From an uncultured Clostridia bacterium (GTDB lineage Bacteria; Bacillota; Clostridia; Oscillospirales; Acutalibacteraceae), in the NCBI GenBank assembly GCA_904399395.1, contig CAJFPJ010000057.1, forward strand, positions 1 to 55,328: 55,328 nt of DNA, written 5' to 3'. The notes below the pieces were generated by a model. The model made no database searches. It was given only the letters and a program-made list of their open reading frames with translations, and was not told the DNA's origin. How positions within the stretch are numbered: position 1 is the stretch's first letter; each line of letters begins with the position of its first letter. Position numbers and translations under genes: made by a program. Below, piece by piece: positions 16,677 through 24,870 of this stretch.

Positions 16677-17468
16677 ATGGACAGCGACCTGCGGTTTGCA
16701 ATTCTGATTGATGCGGACAATATTTCTGATAAATATATCAAGGTGATTCTGGATGAAACGGCCAATAACGGTATTGCCACCTATAAGCGCATTTACGGGG
16801 ATTGGACCAGCCCCCGGCTGGCTTCCTGGAAAAACGTGCTTCTAGCCAATTCCATTATCCCCATGCAGCAATACAGCTACACCACCGGGAAAAATGCTAC
16901 GGATTCTGCCATGATCATTGACGCGATGGATATTCTCTATTCCGGGACGGTGGACGGTTTCTGCATCGTATCCTCGGATAGCGATTTTACCCGTCTGGCC
17001 GCCAGGCTGCGGGAATCTGGCATGCAGGTGATCGGTATGGGAGAGGAGAAAACACCCCAACCCTTTATTTCTGCCTGCAACCAGTTTAAGTATCTGGATC
17101 TTCTCTATTCCAACCAGCAGGAACAGGAAAAGGAAGAAAGCCCTGAAGCGCAGCCTGGGGTTAAAAACACAGAAACCGCCCCGCCTAAGAAACAGAATGA
17201 AAAGCGGAAGAAAAACGATCTTAAGGGGATCCGCAACACCATCCGGGCTATTATCGACAAATTTTCCGATGAAGACGGTTGGCTCTCCTCCGGTAAGCTG
17301 GGAGATCAGCTCTCTAAACGCATGCCGGATTTCGACGTCCGGAATTATGGCTTTTCCAAACTCACACCCTTTATTAAATCTTTGGGAGATTATGAAATCC
17401 AGAAAATGTCCTCGGGTGGAGGGCAGAAACAGATTTATTTCCGACTAAAAGAGAAAAAAGCCAGGTAA
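16677..17468 (+). CDS. NYN (PIN-like) ribonuclease-fold protein with C-terminal OST-HTH/LOTUS domain
   Basis: A 263-residue protein. The N-terminal NYN/DUF88 domain (about 5-145) has the acidic metal-binding residues expected of this PIN-like nuclease fold: ILIDADN at the start (Asp12, Asp14), an aspartate in TDSAMIIDAMD and SSDSDF near residue 100. A charged Lys/Glu-rich linker leads to a C-terminal domain (about 183-258) with the look of an OST-HTH/LOTUS winged helix (IRNTIRAIID, GWLSSGKLGDQL, YGFSKLTPFI), which in this family binds RNA. It probably cleaves or handles RNA in the cytoplasm, but its substrate is unknown. It has its own promoter and a terminator about 160 bases downstream. Confidence 0.85.
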   Translation: MDSDLRFAILIDADNISDKYIKVILDETANNGIATYKRIYGDWTSPRLASWKNVLLANSIIPMQQYSYTTGKNATDSAMIIDAMDILYSGTVDGFCIVSSDSDFTRLAARLRESGMQVIGMGEEKTPQPFISACNQFKYLDLLYSNQQEQEKEESPEAQPGVKNTETAPPKKQNEKRKKNDLKGIRNTIRAIIDKFSDEDGWLSSGKLGDQLSKRMPDFDVRNYGFSKLTPFIKSLGDYEIQKMSSGGGQKQIYFRLKEKKAR

Positions 17469-17628
17469 CCGCTCAAAATTTCCGGCACCTCTTTTTCATC
17501 TAAAACCGCTTGAATTGCAATAGTTTAGATCTGTATAAATCACTTTAGCAGTAAAACAGATGAAGATTATATGAAAAAGGGTTATGTTTTGTGCGGTAAG
17601 ATTTTATTCTTTCTTTGGTCATCTCTAT

Positions 17629-17678
17629 AACAAGTCCCTTGCTGTTTGTGAAAAAATTCAAACAGCAAGGGGCTTGTT
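17629..17678 (+). terminator. terminator after NYN-domain gene
   Basis: Twenty-base stem with one G-U pair, ten-base loop and TTTTT at the end of the 3' arm on the plus strand. It also separates the convergent helicase gene. Confidence 0.8.
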
Positions 17679-17698
17679 TTTATGTATCAATATAACAG

Positions 17699-20089
17699 TC
17701 AAGGAAAAACCATCTCATTTTTCTTATCTTCGCCTTCCCTCCAGAATCGGAGCAAAGCCTCTTCCAGCTCTCCGGGAGCGGAAACCGACTGACGGCAGTC
17801 TTCCCAATGAGGAGGAAGAAGGCGCCGGTATGCATATTGGGAAAAACGGCTGTCGATAAACAGGACGGCCCCCCTATCCGTTTCCGACCGAATCACTCTC
17901 CCCGCCGCCTGCAGAACTTTATTCATCCCAGGATACTGATATGCAAACGCAAAGCCGCTGCCCATCGTTTTTTCATAATATGAACGAAGCAGTTCCTGCT
18001 CACGGTTCACCTGAGGAAGACCTACCCCTACCACCGCCGTACCGATAAGCCGTTCCCCCTTCAGATCGATACCCTCTGCATATATACCGCCCAGAACGCA
18101 GAATCCCACCACCGTTCCTGTCGGTTCCTCCTCAAAACGAGTGAGAAACGCTTCCTTTTCCGCATCCGTCATGGAAGGGGACTGAACCAAAAGCTCCACT
18201 TGAGGAATACATTCCCGGAACTGTTCCACCGCCTCCTCCATATACCGGTAAGAGGGAAAATACAGGAGATAATTCCCTTTCCGGGCGGAAACGAATGCGG
18301 TAAGCAGCCGGACCATCTGCTCTAGAGTTCGCTCTCTGTCCGCGTATTTTGTACTTACCCGACCAGCGATAAAAAGCCGCCTATTTTCCCTTGGATAAGG
18401 AGAAGGCAGCGAGCAGAATGCCGCTTCTTCACATCCCAATACTTTCTGAAAATAGGAAATCGGAGAAAGAGTAGCCGAAAAAAGCACTGCCGCTCGGCCC
18501 TTTCCAAGGCTTGTATCTACCAAAGCGGAGGGATCCAGGCATAGAATACGGATGGCCGTCTCTGTTTTTCCGGCCGAAACCGTAGTCGTAAAATGGCTGT
18601 CATAGAGCTCCGCCAATTTGTTGAAAAAGAGAACGTCAAAATACAGCTCCAGCACTTCTTTCCGCAAAGGACTTTCCTTTCGGGCATCCAGCCATTCCTG
18701 GCATCCGGCGGCGAATTTTTCCGTCGCTTTGCAAAACCCTTCCGGAAGTTTCTCATATACAGAATAGCCGCCTGCTTCTTCCTCTCCCTGAATCCGCCTT
18801 AGATCCAAAAAGGCGGCATTCAGCCGGCTAAGGAGATTTTTCAGACGCCTGTCATCCCCCGCCTTCCGGCGAAGCTCCAGCACATCCGATTTTCGAAGGC
18901 TCGTGCTGTACATATCCCGGGCCCTGTCCGGCAGATTGTGGGCCTCGTCGATCAGGAATACATATTCCCCTTTCCGCTCCTTTTCCCCGAAAAAGCGTTT
19001 CAGAGACGCCTGTGGGTCGAACAAATAATTGTAATCGCAGATCACAAGATCACACCAGAGGGAAACATCCAGCCCCAGCTCAAAGGGGCACACACGATAG
19101 CGTTCCCCGTATTCCTCCAGACGGGCGCGGCCGATCCGATCATGATCCTGCAAAAGAGCATATATAGCCTCGTTGACCCGGTCGTAATGCCCTGCCGCTC
19201 GGGGGCAATCCAGAGGATTGCAGCTTCTTTCCTCCATAGGGCAGATGGTGTCCTTGGCTGTGAGAAGGATCGTCTTCATGGAAAGGCCCTTTTCCGATAG
19301 AAGGCCTGCAGCATCCCAAGCCGCCTGGCGGGTGGTAGTCCGGGCCGTTAGATAGAAGATCTTTTCACAGCAACCCTCACCAATAGCTTTTACGGCAGGA
19401 AAAAGAGCCGACATGGTTTTACCGATCCCTGTAGGCGCCTGGCAGAAAAGCCTTTTTCCGTCCCGAATACTCCTGTAAACGGCAGCCGCCATCTGGCGCT
19501 GGCCGGGGCGGTAAGCGCCGAAGGGAAACAAAAGAGCTTTTGCAGAGCTTTGACAGCGCGCCTTCCAGTCTCGCGAAAACTCCGCCCATTTTCGGTAACC
19601 TCTTAAAAGTCCGAGAAAAAAATCCCGCAGTTCAGGAAGCTGAAATTCCCGAATAAAACGTCGGGTCTCCCCCGTTTCCGTCTGGCAGTAGGTCAACCGG
19701 ATAAATACGCCGGAAAGCTCATTTTTCAAAGCCCAGATATATCCATAGCATTTGGCCTGGGCCCAGTGAAGGGGCTGATACTCCTCCGTAAGCCTATCGA
19801 GCGGAAATTCCACCGTCTTGATCTCGTCGATCACATCTCCCTGAGGCGTTTCAAAAATGCCGTCCGCCCTTCCCTCCACATGGTAGAGGATATCTTCCAG
19901 CACTTCCTCGTGAGAAAGAAACACCTCGGCCTCATATCCCTCGCCGGCCTCCTTCTGAAGGCGGCGGTGGAGCCTGGCTCCTTCCAGAGCCCGCTCCACA
20001 AGGTTCCCTCCGCCCTGGGTATTGTCGATATCTCCTTCTCGAAGAACAAATTCTACCAGCTCCCGGACGGAAAGCTTCACCTGAAACAC
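17699..20089 (-). CDS. XPD/DinG-like superfamily 2 DNA helicase with N-terminal nuclease-like domain
   Basis: A 796-residue protein. The first 180 residues look like a PD-(D/E)XK (RecB/Cas4-type) nuclease: DEIKTVEFP, then HWAQAKCYGY. The helicase part has Walker A APTGIGKT, a cysteine-rich insert (CPMEERSCNPLDC and a later YRVCPF) of the kind that holds a [4Fe-4S] cluster in XPD/DinG, the DEAH box LIDEAHNLPD, and C-terminal motif VI AAGRVIRSETDRG. It should be a 5'-3' DNA repair helicase. The start is a GTG at 20089 with AAAGGAGG seven bases upstream. It is the only gene on its transcript. The nuclease assignment is from pattern only. Confidence 0.85.
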   Translation of the reverse strand: MFQVKLSVRELVEFVLREGDIDNTQGGGNLVERALEGARLHRRLQKEAGEGYEAEVFLSHEEVLEDILYHVEGRADGIFETPQGDVIDEIKTVEFPLDRLTEEYQPLHWAQAKCYGYIWALKNELSGVFIRLTYCQTETGETRRFIREFQLPELRDFFLGLLRGYRKWAEFSRDWKARCQSSAKALLFPFGAYRPGQRQMAAAVYRSIRDGKRLFCQAPTGIGKTMSALFPAVKAIGEGCCEKIFYLTARTTTRQAAWDAAGLLSEKGLSMKTILLTAKDTICPMEERSCNPLDCPRAAGHYDRVNEAIYALLQDHDRIGRARLEEYGERYRVCPFELGLDVSLWCDLVICDYNYLFDPQASLKRFFGEKERKGEYVFLIDEAHNLPDRARDMYSTSLRKSDVLELRRKAGDDRRLKNLLSRLNAAFLDLRRIQGEEEAGGYSVYEKLPEGFCKATEKFAAGCQEWLDARKESPLRKEVLELYFDVLFFNKLAELYDSHFTTTVSAGKTETAIRILCLDPSALVDTSLGKGRAAVLFSATLSPISYFQKVLGCEEAAFCSLPSPYPRENRRLFIAGRVSTKYADRERTLEQMVRLLTAFVSARKGNYLLYFPSYRYMEEAVEQFRECIPQVELLVQSPSMTDAEKEAFLTRFEEEPTGTVVGFCVLGGIYAEGIDLKGERLIGTAVVGVGLPQVNREQELLRSYYEKTMGSGFAFAYQYPGMNKVLQAAGRVIRSETDRGAVLFIDSRFSQYAYRRLLPPHWEDCRQSVSAPGELEEALLRFWREGEDKKNEMVFP

Positions 20090-20184
20090 AGCGCCGCCTC
20101 CTTTCGTACATACGTTTTATAAAAGTATAGCACGTCCAAAAGGCAAAGAAAAGCCCTTTCAGTATACAGAAACCGGCCTTTACA

Positions 20185-20214
20185 TTGACTTTCCCAAGGT
20201 TTCCGGGGTATACT
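20185..20214 (+). promoter_or_regulatory. promoter of the carbonic anhydrase-murI operon
   Basis: TTGACT (20185-20190), 18-base spacer, TATACT (20209-20214) followed by G as in several other promoters here. Confidence 0.7.
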
Positions 20215-20331
20215 GAAATACACAGCAGAGGGAGAACTCTGCCATTCTTTACCGGAATATCTACTGCTACCGAAGAAAATAAAATTTAGAAAGCTTTTAC
20301 CGACGGCACTTCATCACAATCAGGAGGAACT

Positions 20332-20862
20332 ATGAACACACCAAAGCTTCATGAAAGCGTATATATAGCCCCGGGAGCCCGGATTCTGGGGGATGTCTCC
20401 ATAGAAGAGAATTGTTCTGTATGGCACAACGCCGTGATCCGGGGGGATTCAGCTCCTATTCACATCGGAGCCGGAAGCAATATTCAGGATGGATGTATCC
20501 TCCATGAGGATACAGGCTTTCCTCTCACAATCGGGGAAGATGTAACGATCGGCCACGGCGCTATTCTCCACGGCTGCTGCATAGAAAGCCACTCTCTCAT
20601 AGGCATGGGCGCCATTCTCCTGAATGGTTCCCATGTGGAAAAGGACTGCATCATAGGCGCTGGGGCTCTTCTCACCCAGGGGACTCACATCCCGGAGGGG
20701 TCCCTGGCTTTAGGGAGCCCCGCCAAGGTAATCCGATCCCTGACAGAGGCGGAAAAGAAAACTATCCGTGAAAATGGGGCGGAATATATCCGGCTTGCCC
20801 GACTGGCGAAGAAGGAAACCGCCGATGAAAATCCTGCAAAAAAGGGGGCCCCTGAACCATGA
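20332..20862 (+). CDS. gamma-class carbonic anhydrase-like hexapeptide-repeat protein
   Basis: A 176-residue left-handed beta-helix protein of the YrdA/PaaY/CaiE gamma carbonic anhydrase-like family. Hexapeptide repeats run from about residue 10 to 130 (IAPGARILGDVSI, IGEDVTIGHGAILHG). The family's metal-binding histidines appear in ILHED, IGHGAILHG, and the arginine-aspartate pair in VIRGDS is present. These proteins bind zinc or iron as trimers; catalytic carbonic anhydrase activity is shown for only some members. AGGAGG precedes the start, and its last codons overlap murI by ATGA, so the two are translationally coupled. Confidence 0.87.
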   Translation: MNTPKLHESVYIAPGARILGDVSIEENCSVWHNAVIRGDSAPIHIGAGSNIQDGCILHEDTGFPLTIGEDVTIGHGAILHGCCIESHSLIGMGAILLNGSHVEKDCIIGAGALLTQGTHIPEGSLALGSPAKVIRSLTEAEKKTIRENGAEYIRLARLAKKETADENPAKKGAPEP

Positions 20863-21641
20863 AGATCGGCATTTTTGATTCCGGTATCGGGGGGCTGACC
20901 GTTCTGCATCAGGCTATGATAACCCTCCCGGAGGAAGATTACCTCTATTACGCCGATACGGATCATGTTCCCTACGGCATACGGCAGAAAGAGGAGATAC
21001 TGGAATTCGTGGATGATGCCCTCCGTTTTATGTTGGAAAAAGGTATAAAAGCTGTTATCATCGCCTGCAATACGGCCACCAGTGCAGCTATCCAGACACT
21101 GCGAAGCCGGTATACCATCCCCATTTTAGGCATGGAACCGGCCGTCAAGCCCGCTGTGGCCCGGGAAGAAGAAGGAAAGCGGGTTATGGTGGCCGCTACA
21201 CCACTGACCCTGCGGGAAGAAAAGCTCCGGAACCTTCTCCATCAGGTGGATAAACACCATACTGTGGATCTACTCCCACTGCCTGAGCTCGTGCGATTTG
21301 CCGAACGGGAAGAATTCACCTCCCCAGCAGTGGAAGAATATCTGACACAGGAACTGGCGCCTTACAGGGCAGAGGAATATTCAGCCCTTGTGTTGGGCTG
21401 CACTCATTTCAATTATTTTAAGGATACCTTTGCTCGTCTCTTCCCTTCCTCCACAGAACTGATCGATGGGAGCGTCGGTACGGTCAATCATCTTCAGGAC
21501 ATCCTGCAGGCGGGAAATCTTCTGGAACATGGCAGCGGCTGCGTAGAATACTACCGTTCCGGGCGGAAAGCGGATTCCCCTGCCGACCTGGCTCGGTACA
21601 GGCGACTCCATCTACGGCTGGAGGAAATGCTGCGGTTTTGA
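20859..21641 (+). CDS. murI: glutamate racemase
   Basis: A 260-residue cofactor-independent Asp/Glu racemase that makes D-glutamate for peptidoglycan. Both catalytic cysteines are present: Cys70 in ACNTATS and Cys181 in GCTHF. The N-terminal FDSGIGGLTVL is typical of MurI. The length is standard. The start overlaps the preceding stop (ATGA). Placed with a gamma carbonic anhydrase-like gene and followed by an uncharacterised gene 50 bases downstream with its own ribosome site. Confidence 0.94.
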   Translation: MKIGIFDSGIGGLTVLHQAMITLPEEDYLYYADTDHVPYGIRQKEEILEFVDDALRFMLEKGIKAVIIACNTATSAAIQTLRSRYTIPILGMEPAVKPAVAREEEGKRVMVAATPLTLREEKLRNLLHQVDKHHTVDLLPLPELVRFAEREEFTSPAVEEYLTQELAPYRAEEYSALVLGCTHFNYFKDTFARLFPSSTELIDGSVGTVNHLQDILQAGNLLEHGSGCVEYYRSGRKADSPADLARYRRLHLRLEEMLRF

Positions 21642-21692
21642 CCACCGCTCTTTACTGTTCCAACTTAATAGCATACATATGGGAGGTAGATC

Positions 21693-22427
21693 ATGGACAC
21701 CTTATTGATACAAACCGCCCTTGAAGAAAATAATGGCTGTCTCCTACACGCTATTGATTTTCCAGGTGCCTTCACCCGCGGAAAAAGCCGGTGGGAAGCA
21801 GCCTCTAAAATGGAAAGTGAAATTCGAAGGTATCTCAGGTGGGCAGGCCGGTACGAACCCAGATTCCGAGCTTTGGATAAAGGTAGTTTCTCCTGTGAAA
21901 TACAAATACAAGAAGAAAAACAAAGCTCCCTTGAAATTGCCGATGCAGATTCCGACATTCTCTTTTTAGCCGAACGCAAGCCTCTAACCCAGGAAGAATA
22001 TCTGTGTCTGAAGAATCTGGCTCTGGCCTCTGCAAAGGATTTTCAGCAGCTGTTTGATTCCGTACCCGACCCCCACATGCCCTTGCTTCCAGCGCGAAAT
22101 ACATTTTACGGCCCTGTCCCCTGCACGGCACGGGAAATGTATGCGCATACAAAAAATGTGAACAGCTATTATTTCGGAGAGATCGGCGTACCCGCAGAGG
22201 ACGGGCCGGATATTGCCGCCTGCCGCAAAGAAGGCTTTTCCTCTCTGGAAAAATCCCCCTCCTTTTTGGAAAATCCTGTTTTGCAGGGAAGCTTTGGGGA
22301 AGAATGGTCTTTACGCAAGGTATGCCGCCGGTTTATCTGGCATGACTGTATTCATGCCAGAGCCATGTACCGAGGAGCTTGCAAATTTTTTGGAAAAGAG
22401 CAGCTTTTGAATCCGTTCCTCTTTTGA
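21693..22427 (+). CDS. uncharacterised protein with HicB-like N-terminus and DinB-like C-terminus
   Basis: A 244-residue protein I do not recognise with confidence. The first 45 residues (CLLHAIDFPGAFTRGKSRWEA) read like the HicB/YcfA partner fold, in which a substrate-mimicking beta sheet ends in RGKTREEA. The C-terminal half contains WSLRKVCRRFIWHDCIHARAM, similar to the helix of DinB-like four-helix proteins that carries a metal-binding histidine; a YAHTKNVNSYYFGEIG helix earlier supplies another. No transmembrane segment. GGGAGG precedes the start. It follows murI by 50 bases, probably on the same transcript, and ends before a strong two-way terminator. It may be an enzyme of the DinB/bacillithiol transferase-like superfamily, but this is only a guess from helix pattern. 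Confidence 0.7.
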   Translation: MDTLLIQTALEENNGCLLHAIDFPGAFTRGKSRWEAASKMESEIRRYLRWAGRYEPRFRALDKGSFSCEIQIQEEKQSSLEIADADSDILFLAERKPLTQEEYLCLKNLALASAKDFQQLFDSVPDPHMPLLPARNTFYGPVPCTAREMYAHTKNVNSYYFGEIGVPAEDGPDIAACRKEGFSSLEKSPSFLENPVLQGSFGEEWSLRKVCRRFIWHDCIHARAMYRGACKFFGKEQLLNPFLF

Positions 22428-22476
22428 CCGGCCGGGAAAGACATCTTGGAAAAGAGGCAGCCTCATAAAATGACAT

Positions 22477-22527
22477 AAAAGCGCGCCCTGCTGAGACTGG
22501 ATGGTTCTCAAGCAGAACGCGCTTTTT
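22477..22527 (+). terminator. bidirectional terminator between murI transcript and ECF S gene
   Basis: Long hairpin with GCGCG ends and an inner CTGCT...AGCAG stem; the plus strand ends in CTTTTTTAG and the minus strand in CTTTTATG, serving both converging transcripts. Confidence 0.75.
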
Positions 22528-22589
22528 TAGTTCATCCGTTATGCAGCACACAGGCACGAAAAAGGCCCTTCCCTGCAAAAATCGTCCTT

Positions 22590-23162
22590 TCAGTGGGAAT
22601 ACAGGATTCTGGCGCTGACCAAAGGCTTCCGGATAGCCAAATAGAGAGGAACGGCAATCACATCGGCTATAACCGCATTAACAAAGGTCACCGCTACCTT
22701 AACGCCCATAATATACTGGATGGCCTCCTGAGCGTTCCCCATGAGCACCGCCTCAATATATCCGTGCCCCAGATACAGCAGGCAATATGTGACGGAACCA
22801 GTAATGGCAGCGACAATTACACGTTTTGCAGAAGGCAGTTGCGTCTTTTTCGACTGCCACGCAATCAGGCCGGCCATAAAACCCATGATAAACTTGGTGA
22901 CCAAAGTAATCACGGCACTATCCGCCCAGCCGCTGGTAAGATCGTAGATAAAGCCGCCAATACCGGCGGAAAGTCCCCCATAAACAGGCCCCAGCAAGAG
23001 GCCGGAAAGGATCCCGAATACATTGCCGAAACCGATCTGCGCTTTTGTCCCCATAAGAGGGAATTTTATGCTGAGATAATATCCTACCAATACCACCGCT
23101 GCAAGCATACCGGTAAAAGCAAGATTAATAATAGGCTTTTTCTCTGTCACATTGATTTTCAT
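22590..23162 (-). CDS. ECF transporter S component, probable vitamin uptake (B6 or folate type)
   Basis: A 190-residue integral membrane protein with about six helices. The run IGFGNVFGILSGLLLGPVYGG and the following GGFIYDL segment are typical of substrate-binding S components of energy-coupling factor transporters in the FolT/PdxU-like group. It needs the shared EcfA/EcfA'/EcfT module, which is elsewhere in the genome. It stands alone and diverges from a MocR/PdxR-type regulator, and four AAAACTG half-sites fill the shared intergenic region. That context argues for a pyridoxine or related B6 vitamer rather than folate. The ribosome site is weak. Substrate is therefore an inference from context. 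Confidence 0.85.
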   Translation of the reverse strand: MKINVTEKKPIINLAFTGMLAAVVLVGYYLSIKFPLMGTKAQIGFGNVFGILSGLLLGPVYGGLSAGIGGFIYDLTSGWADSAVITLVTKFIMGFMAGLIAWQSKKTQLPSAKRVIVAAITGSVTYCLLYLGHGYIEAVLMGNAQEAIQYIMGVKVAVTFVNAVIADVIAVPLYLAIRKPLVSARILYSH

Positions 23163-23191
23163 ATGATCTGCGCCCCCGTTGCATGGTTTTT

Positions 23192-23270
23192 AAAACTGTG
23201 CTACTATAATATCGTAAAACTGACATCATTGAAATACACAGTTTATAAAAAAACGAGAAGTACAGTTTTT
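23192..23270. promoter_or_regulatory. probable MocR/PdxR operator: four AAAACTG half-sites
   Basis: The shared divergent region holds AAAACTGTG (from 23192), AAAACTGAC (from about 23216), CACAGTTT (from 23237) and TACAGTTTT (from 23261): two in one orientation, two in the other. MocR regulators commonly bind such arrays of direct and inverted repeats. Confidence 0.6.
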
Positions 23271-23316
23271 GCATGCTGAATTCTGGCTACGGCTGTAGGG
23301 AAGAAAGGAGTTTCGC

Positions 23317-24717
23317 ATGGCATATGACTACATTGATCTGCACCCGGGCAGAGGACCTCTTTACGAACAGCTCTATGAGGCGCTGAAACAGGCGGTGGAA
23401 TCCGGGCGGCTGCCCAAAGGGAGCCGCATTCCCTCTATCAGAAAGCTTTCGGAAGATCTGGGCATCAGCCGCACCACTATAGAAAGCGCCTATCAGCAGC
23501 TCGCTATAGAGGGCTATATCAAAAGCGAACCACAGCGGGGATATTTTGTCATCTTCGGCAGCCGGCCATTGTCCCGGCCTTCTCCCGGCCGGCGCCTGCC
23601 CCCACCGGCGCTTCCCTCCCCTATCCGCTTCGACCTGGGGACGGACAGGATCGACGCTTCCCATGCAGATCTGAAGCTCTGGAAACGGCATATCCGAGAG
23701 GTTCTCACCCGTCAGGATCTTCTCACCTCCTACGGGGATCCGCAGGGAGAACCGGCTTTGCGGGAAGCTCTTTCCGCTTATGCTTACCGTCTTCGGGGGG
23801 TATCAGCTGGGCCGGATACTATCGTTGTCGCCGCCGGGACACAGACTCTCCTTTCCATAGTCTGTGGCCTCACTGGGGAAAAAAGAGTAGCTCTGGAGGA
23901 ACAGGGCTTCCGGCAGGCGGAACAGGTCTTTTCCGATTGCCGGATGGAAATTTCGTTTCTGCCCAACGACGGTGCAGGGCCTTCCATTTCCCACCTTAAA
24001 GCCTCAGGAGCACGGCTTATTTATGTGAACCCCTCTCACGCAAGCGGTACCATCAGCGCTATCCCTATGAGCCGCCGGTATGAGCTTTTGGAATGGGCTC
24101 GAGAAACAGGCGGCCTTATCATAGAGGACGATTACAATGGTGAGCTGCGCTATAACGCACGGCCCATCCCCGCTCTGCAGGGCATGGGTGATAATCAGCC
24201 TGTAGTGTATCTGGGCTCCTTTTCCAAGCTTCTTCTTCCCTCTGTCCGTATCAGTTATATGGCCCTTCCACAGAATTTGGCTTCCATCTATCGGGAAAGA
24301 TCCTCCAATTACAACCAAACAGCCTCAAAAACGGAACAGCTGGCGCTGGCTTCTTATATTGGCAGCGGACAGATGGAACGTCATTTGCGCAGGCTCCGGA
24401 AACTTTATGGGGAAAAGAGCCAAATCATGCTGAAAGCTCTTCGCGGGGCCTTTCCCCATATTCCATTCATTTTGCAGGAAACCGCTCTCTATTGCTCTTT
24501 TTCCCTGCCAGAACCTTTAGCAGAGGCTCTGGTAAAAGCGGCCTCTGTGGAAGGCGTGCGCCTTCGCTTCCGGCGGGAAGGCGGCCGTGCGGTGATGGTG
24601 ATCGGCTTTGCAGGCGTCGATCCGGAGAATATCCTCCCTTCTGTGGAAGCGCTCAAAAAAGCCTGGGAACCTTTTCAGGAAGAACTCGATGCCCTCGATA
24701 GCAAGATTCTTCGCTAA
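23317..24717 (+). CDS. MocR/PdxR-type transcription regulator (GntR HTH fused to aminotransferase fold)
   Basis: A 466-residue regulator: GntR winged helix at about 5-75 (YEQLYEALKQ, SIRKLSEDLGISRTTIESAY) joined to a fold-type I PLP-binding aminotransferase domain. The PLP-lysine is in YLGSFSKLLLPSVR and the aspartate of the PLP ring contact in IIEDDYNGELRY. MocR proteins sense pyridoxal phosphate or amino acids and control B6, GABA or other genes. This one is divergent from an ECF S component. AAAGGAG precedes the start. A direct role in B6 homeostasis is likely but GabR-like or other MocR functions cannot be excluded. Confidence 0.9.
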   Translation: MAYDYIDLHPGRGPLYEQLYEALKQAVESGRLPKGSRIPSIRKLSEDLGISRTTIESAYQQLAIEGYIKSEPQRGYFVIFGSRPLSRPSPGRRLPPPALPSPIRFDLGTDRIDASHADLKLWKRHIREVLTRQDLLTSYGDPQGEPALREALSAYAYRLRGVSAGPDTIVVAAGTQTLLSIVCGLTGEKRVALEEQGFRQAEQVFSDCRMEISFLPNDGAGPSISHLKASGARLIYVNPSHASGTISAIPMSRRYELLEWARETGGLIIEDDYNGELRYNARPIPALQGMGDNQPVVYLGSFSKLLLPSVRISYMALPQNLASIYRERSSNYNQTASKTEQLALASYIGSGQMERHLRRLRKLYGEKSQIMLKALRGAFPHIPFILQETALYCSFSLPEPLAEALVKAASVEGVRLRFRREGGRAVMVIGFAGVDPENILPSVEALKKAWEPFQEELDALDSKILR

Positions 24718-24870
24718 ACCAACGGCCTGGCGAAAAAAGATGAAAAGGGCTATCCTTCAGTTGTTATTTCCAGCAAAGTGATGTATCATGAAAGAAAAGT
24801 TTGTTCCCCAAGTCTGCCGGCAAAGGCGTTTTGTCGGTGGTATTTTCAGATAGACAAAGGAGTTGTTTTT

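Noticed and set aside
22590-23162. Naming the ECF S component folT
   Set aside because: The fold is right, but the MocR/PdxR neighbour and its half-sites argue for a B6 vitamer, so no symbol is given.
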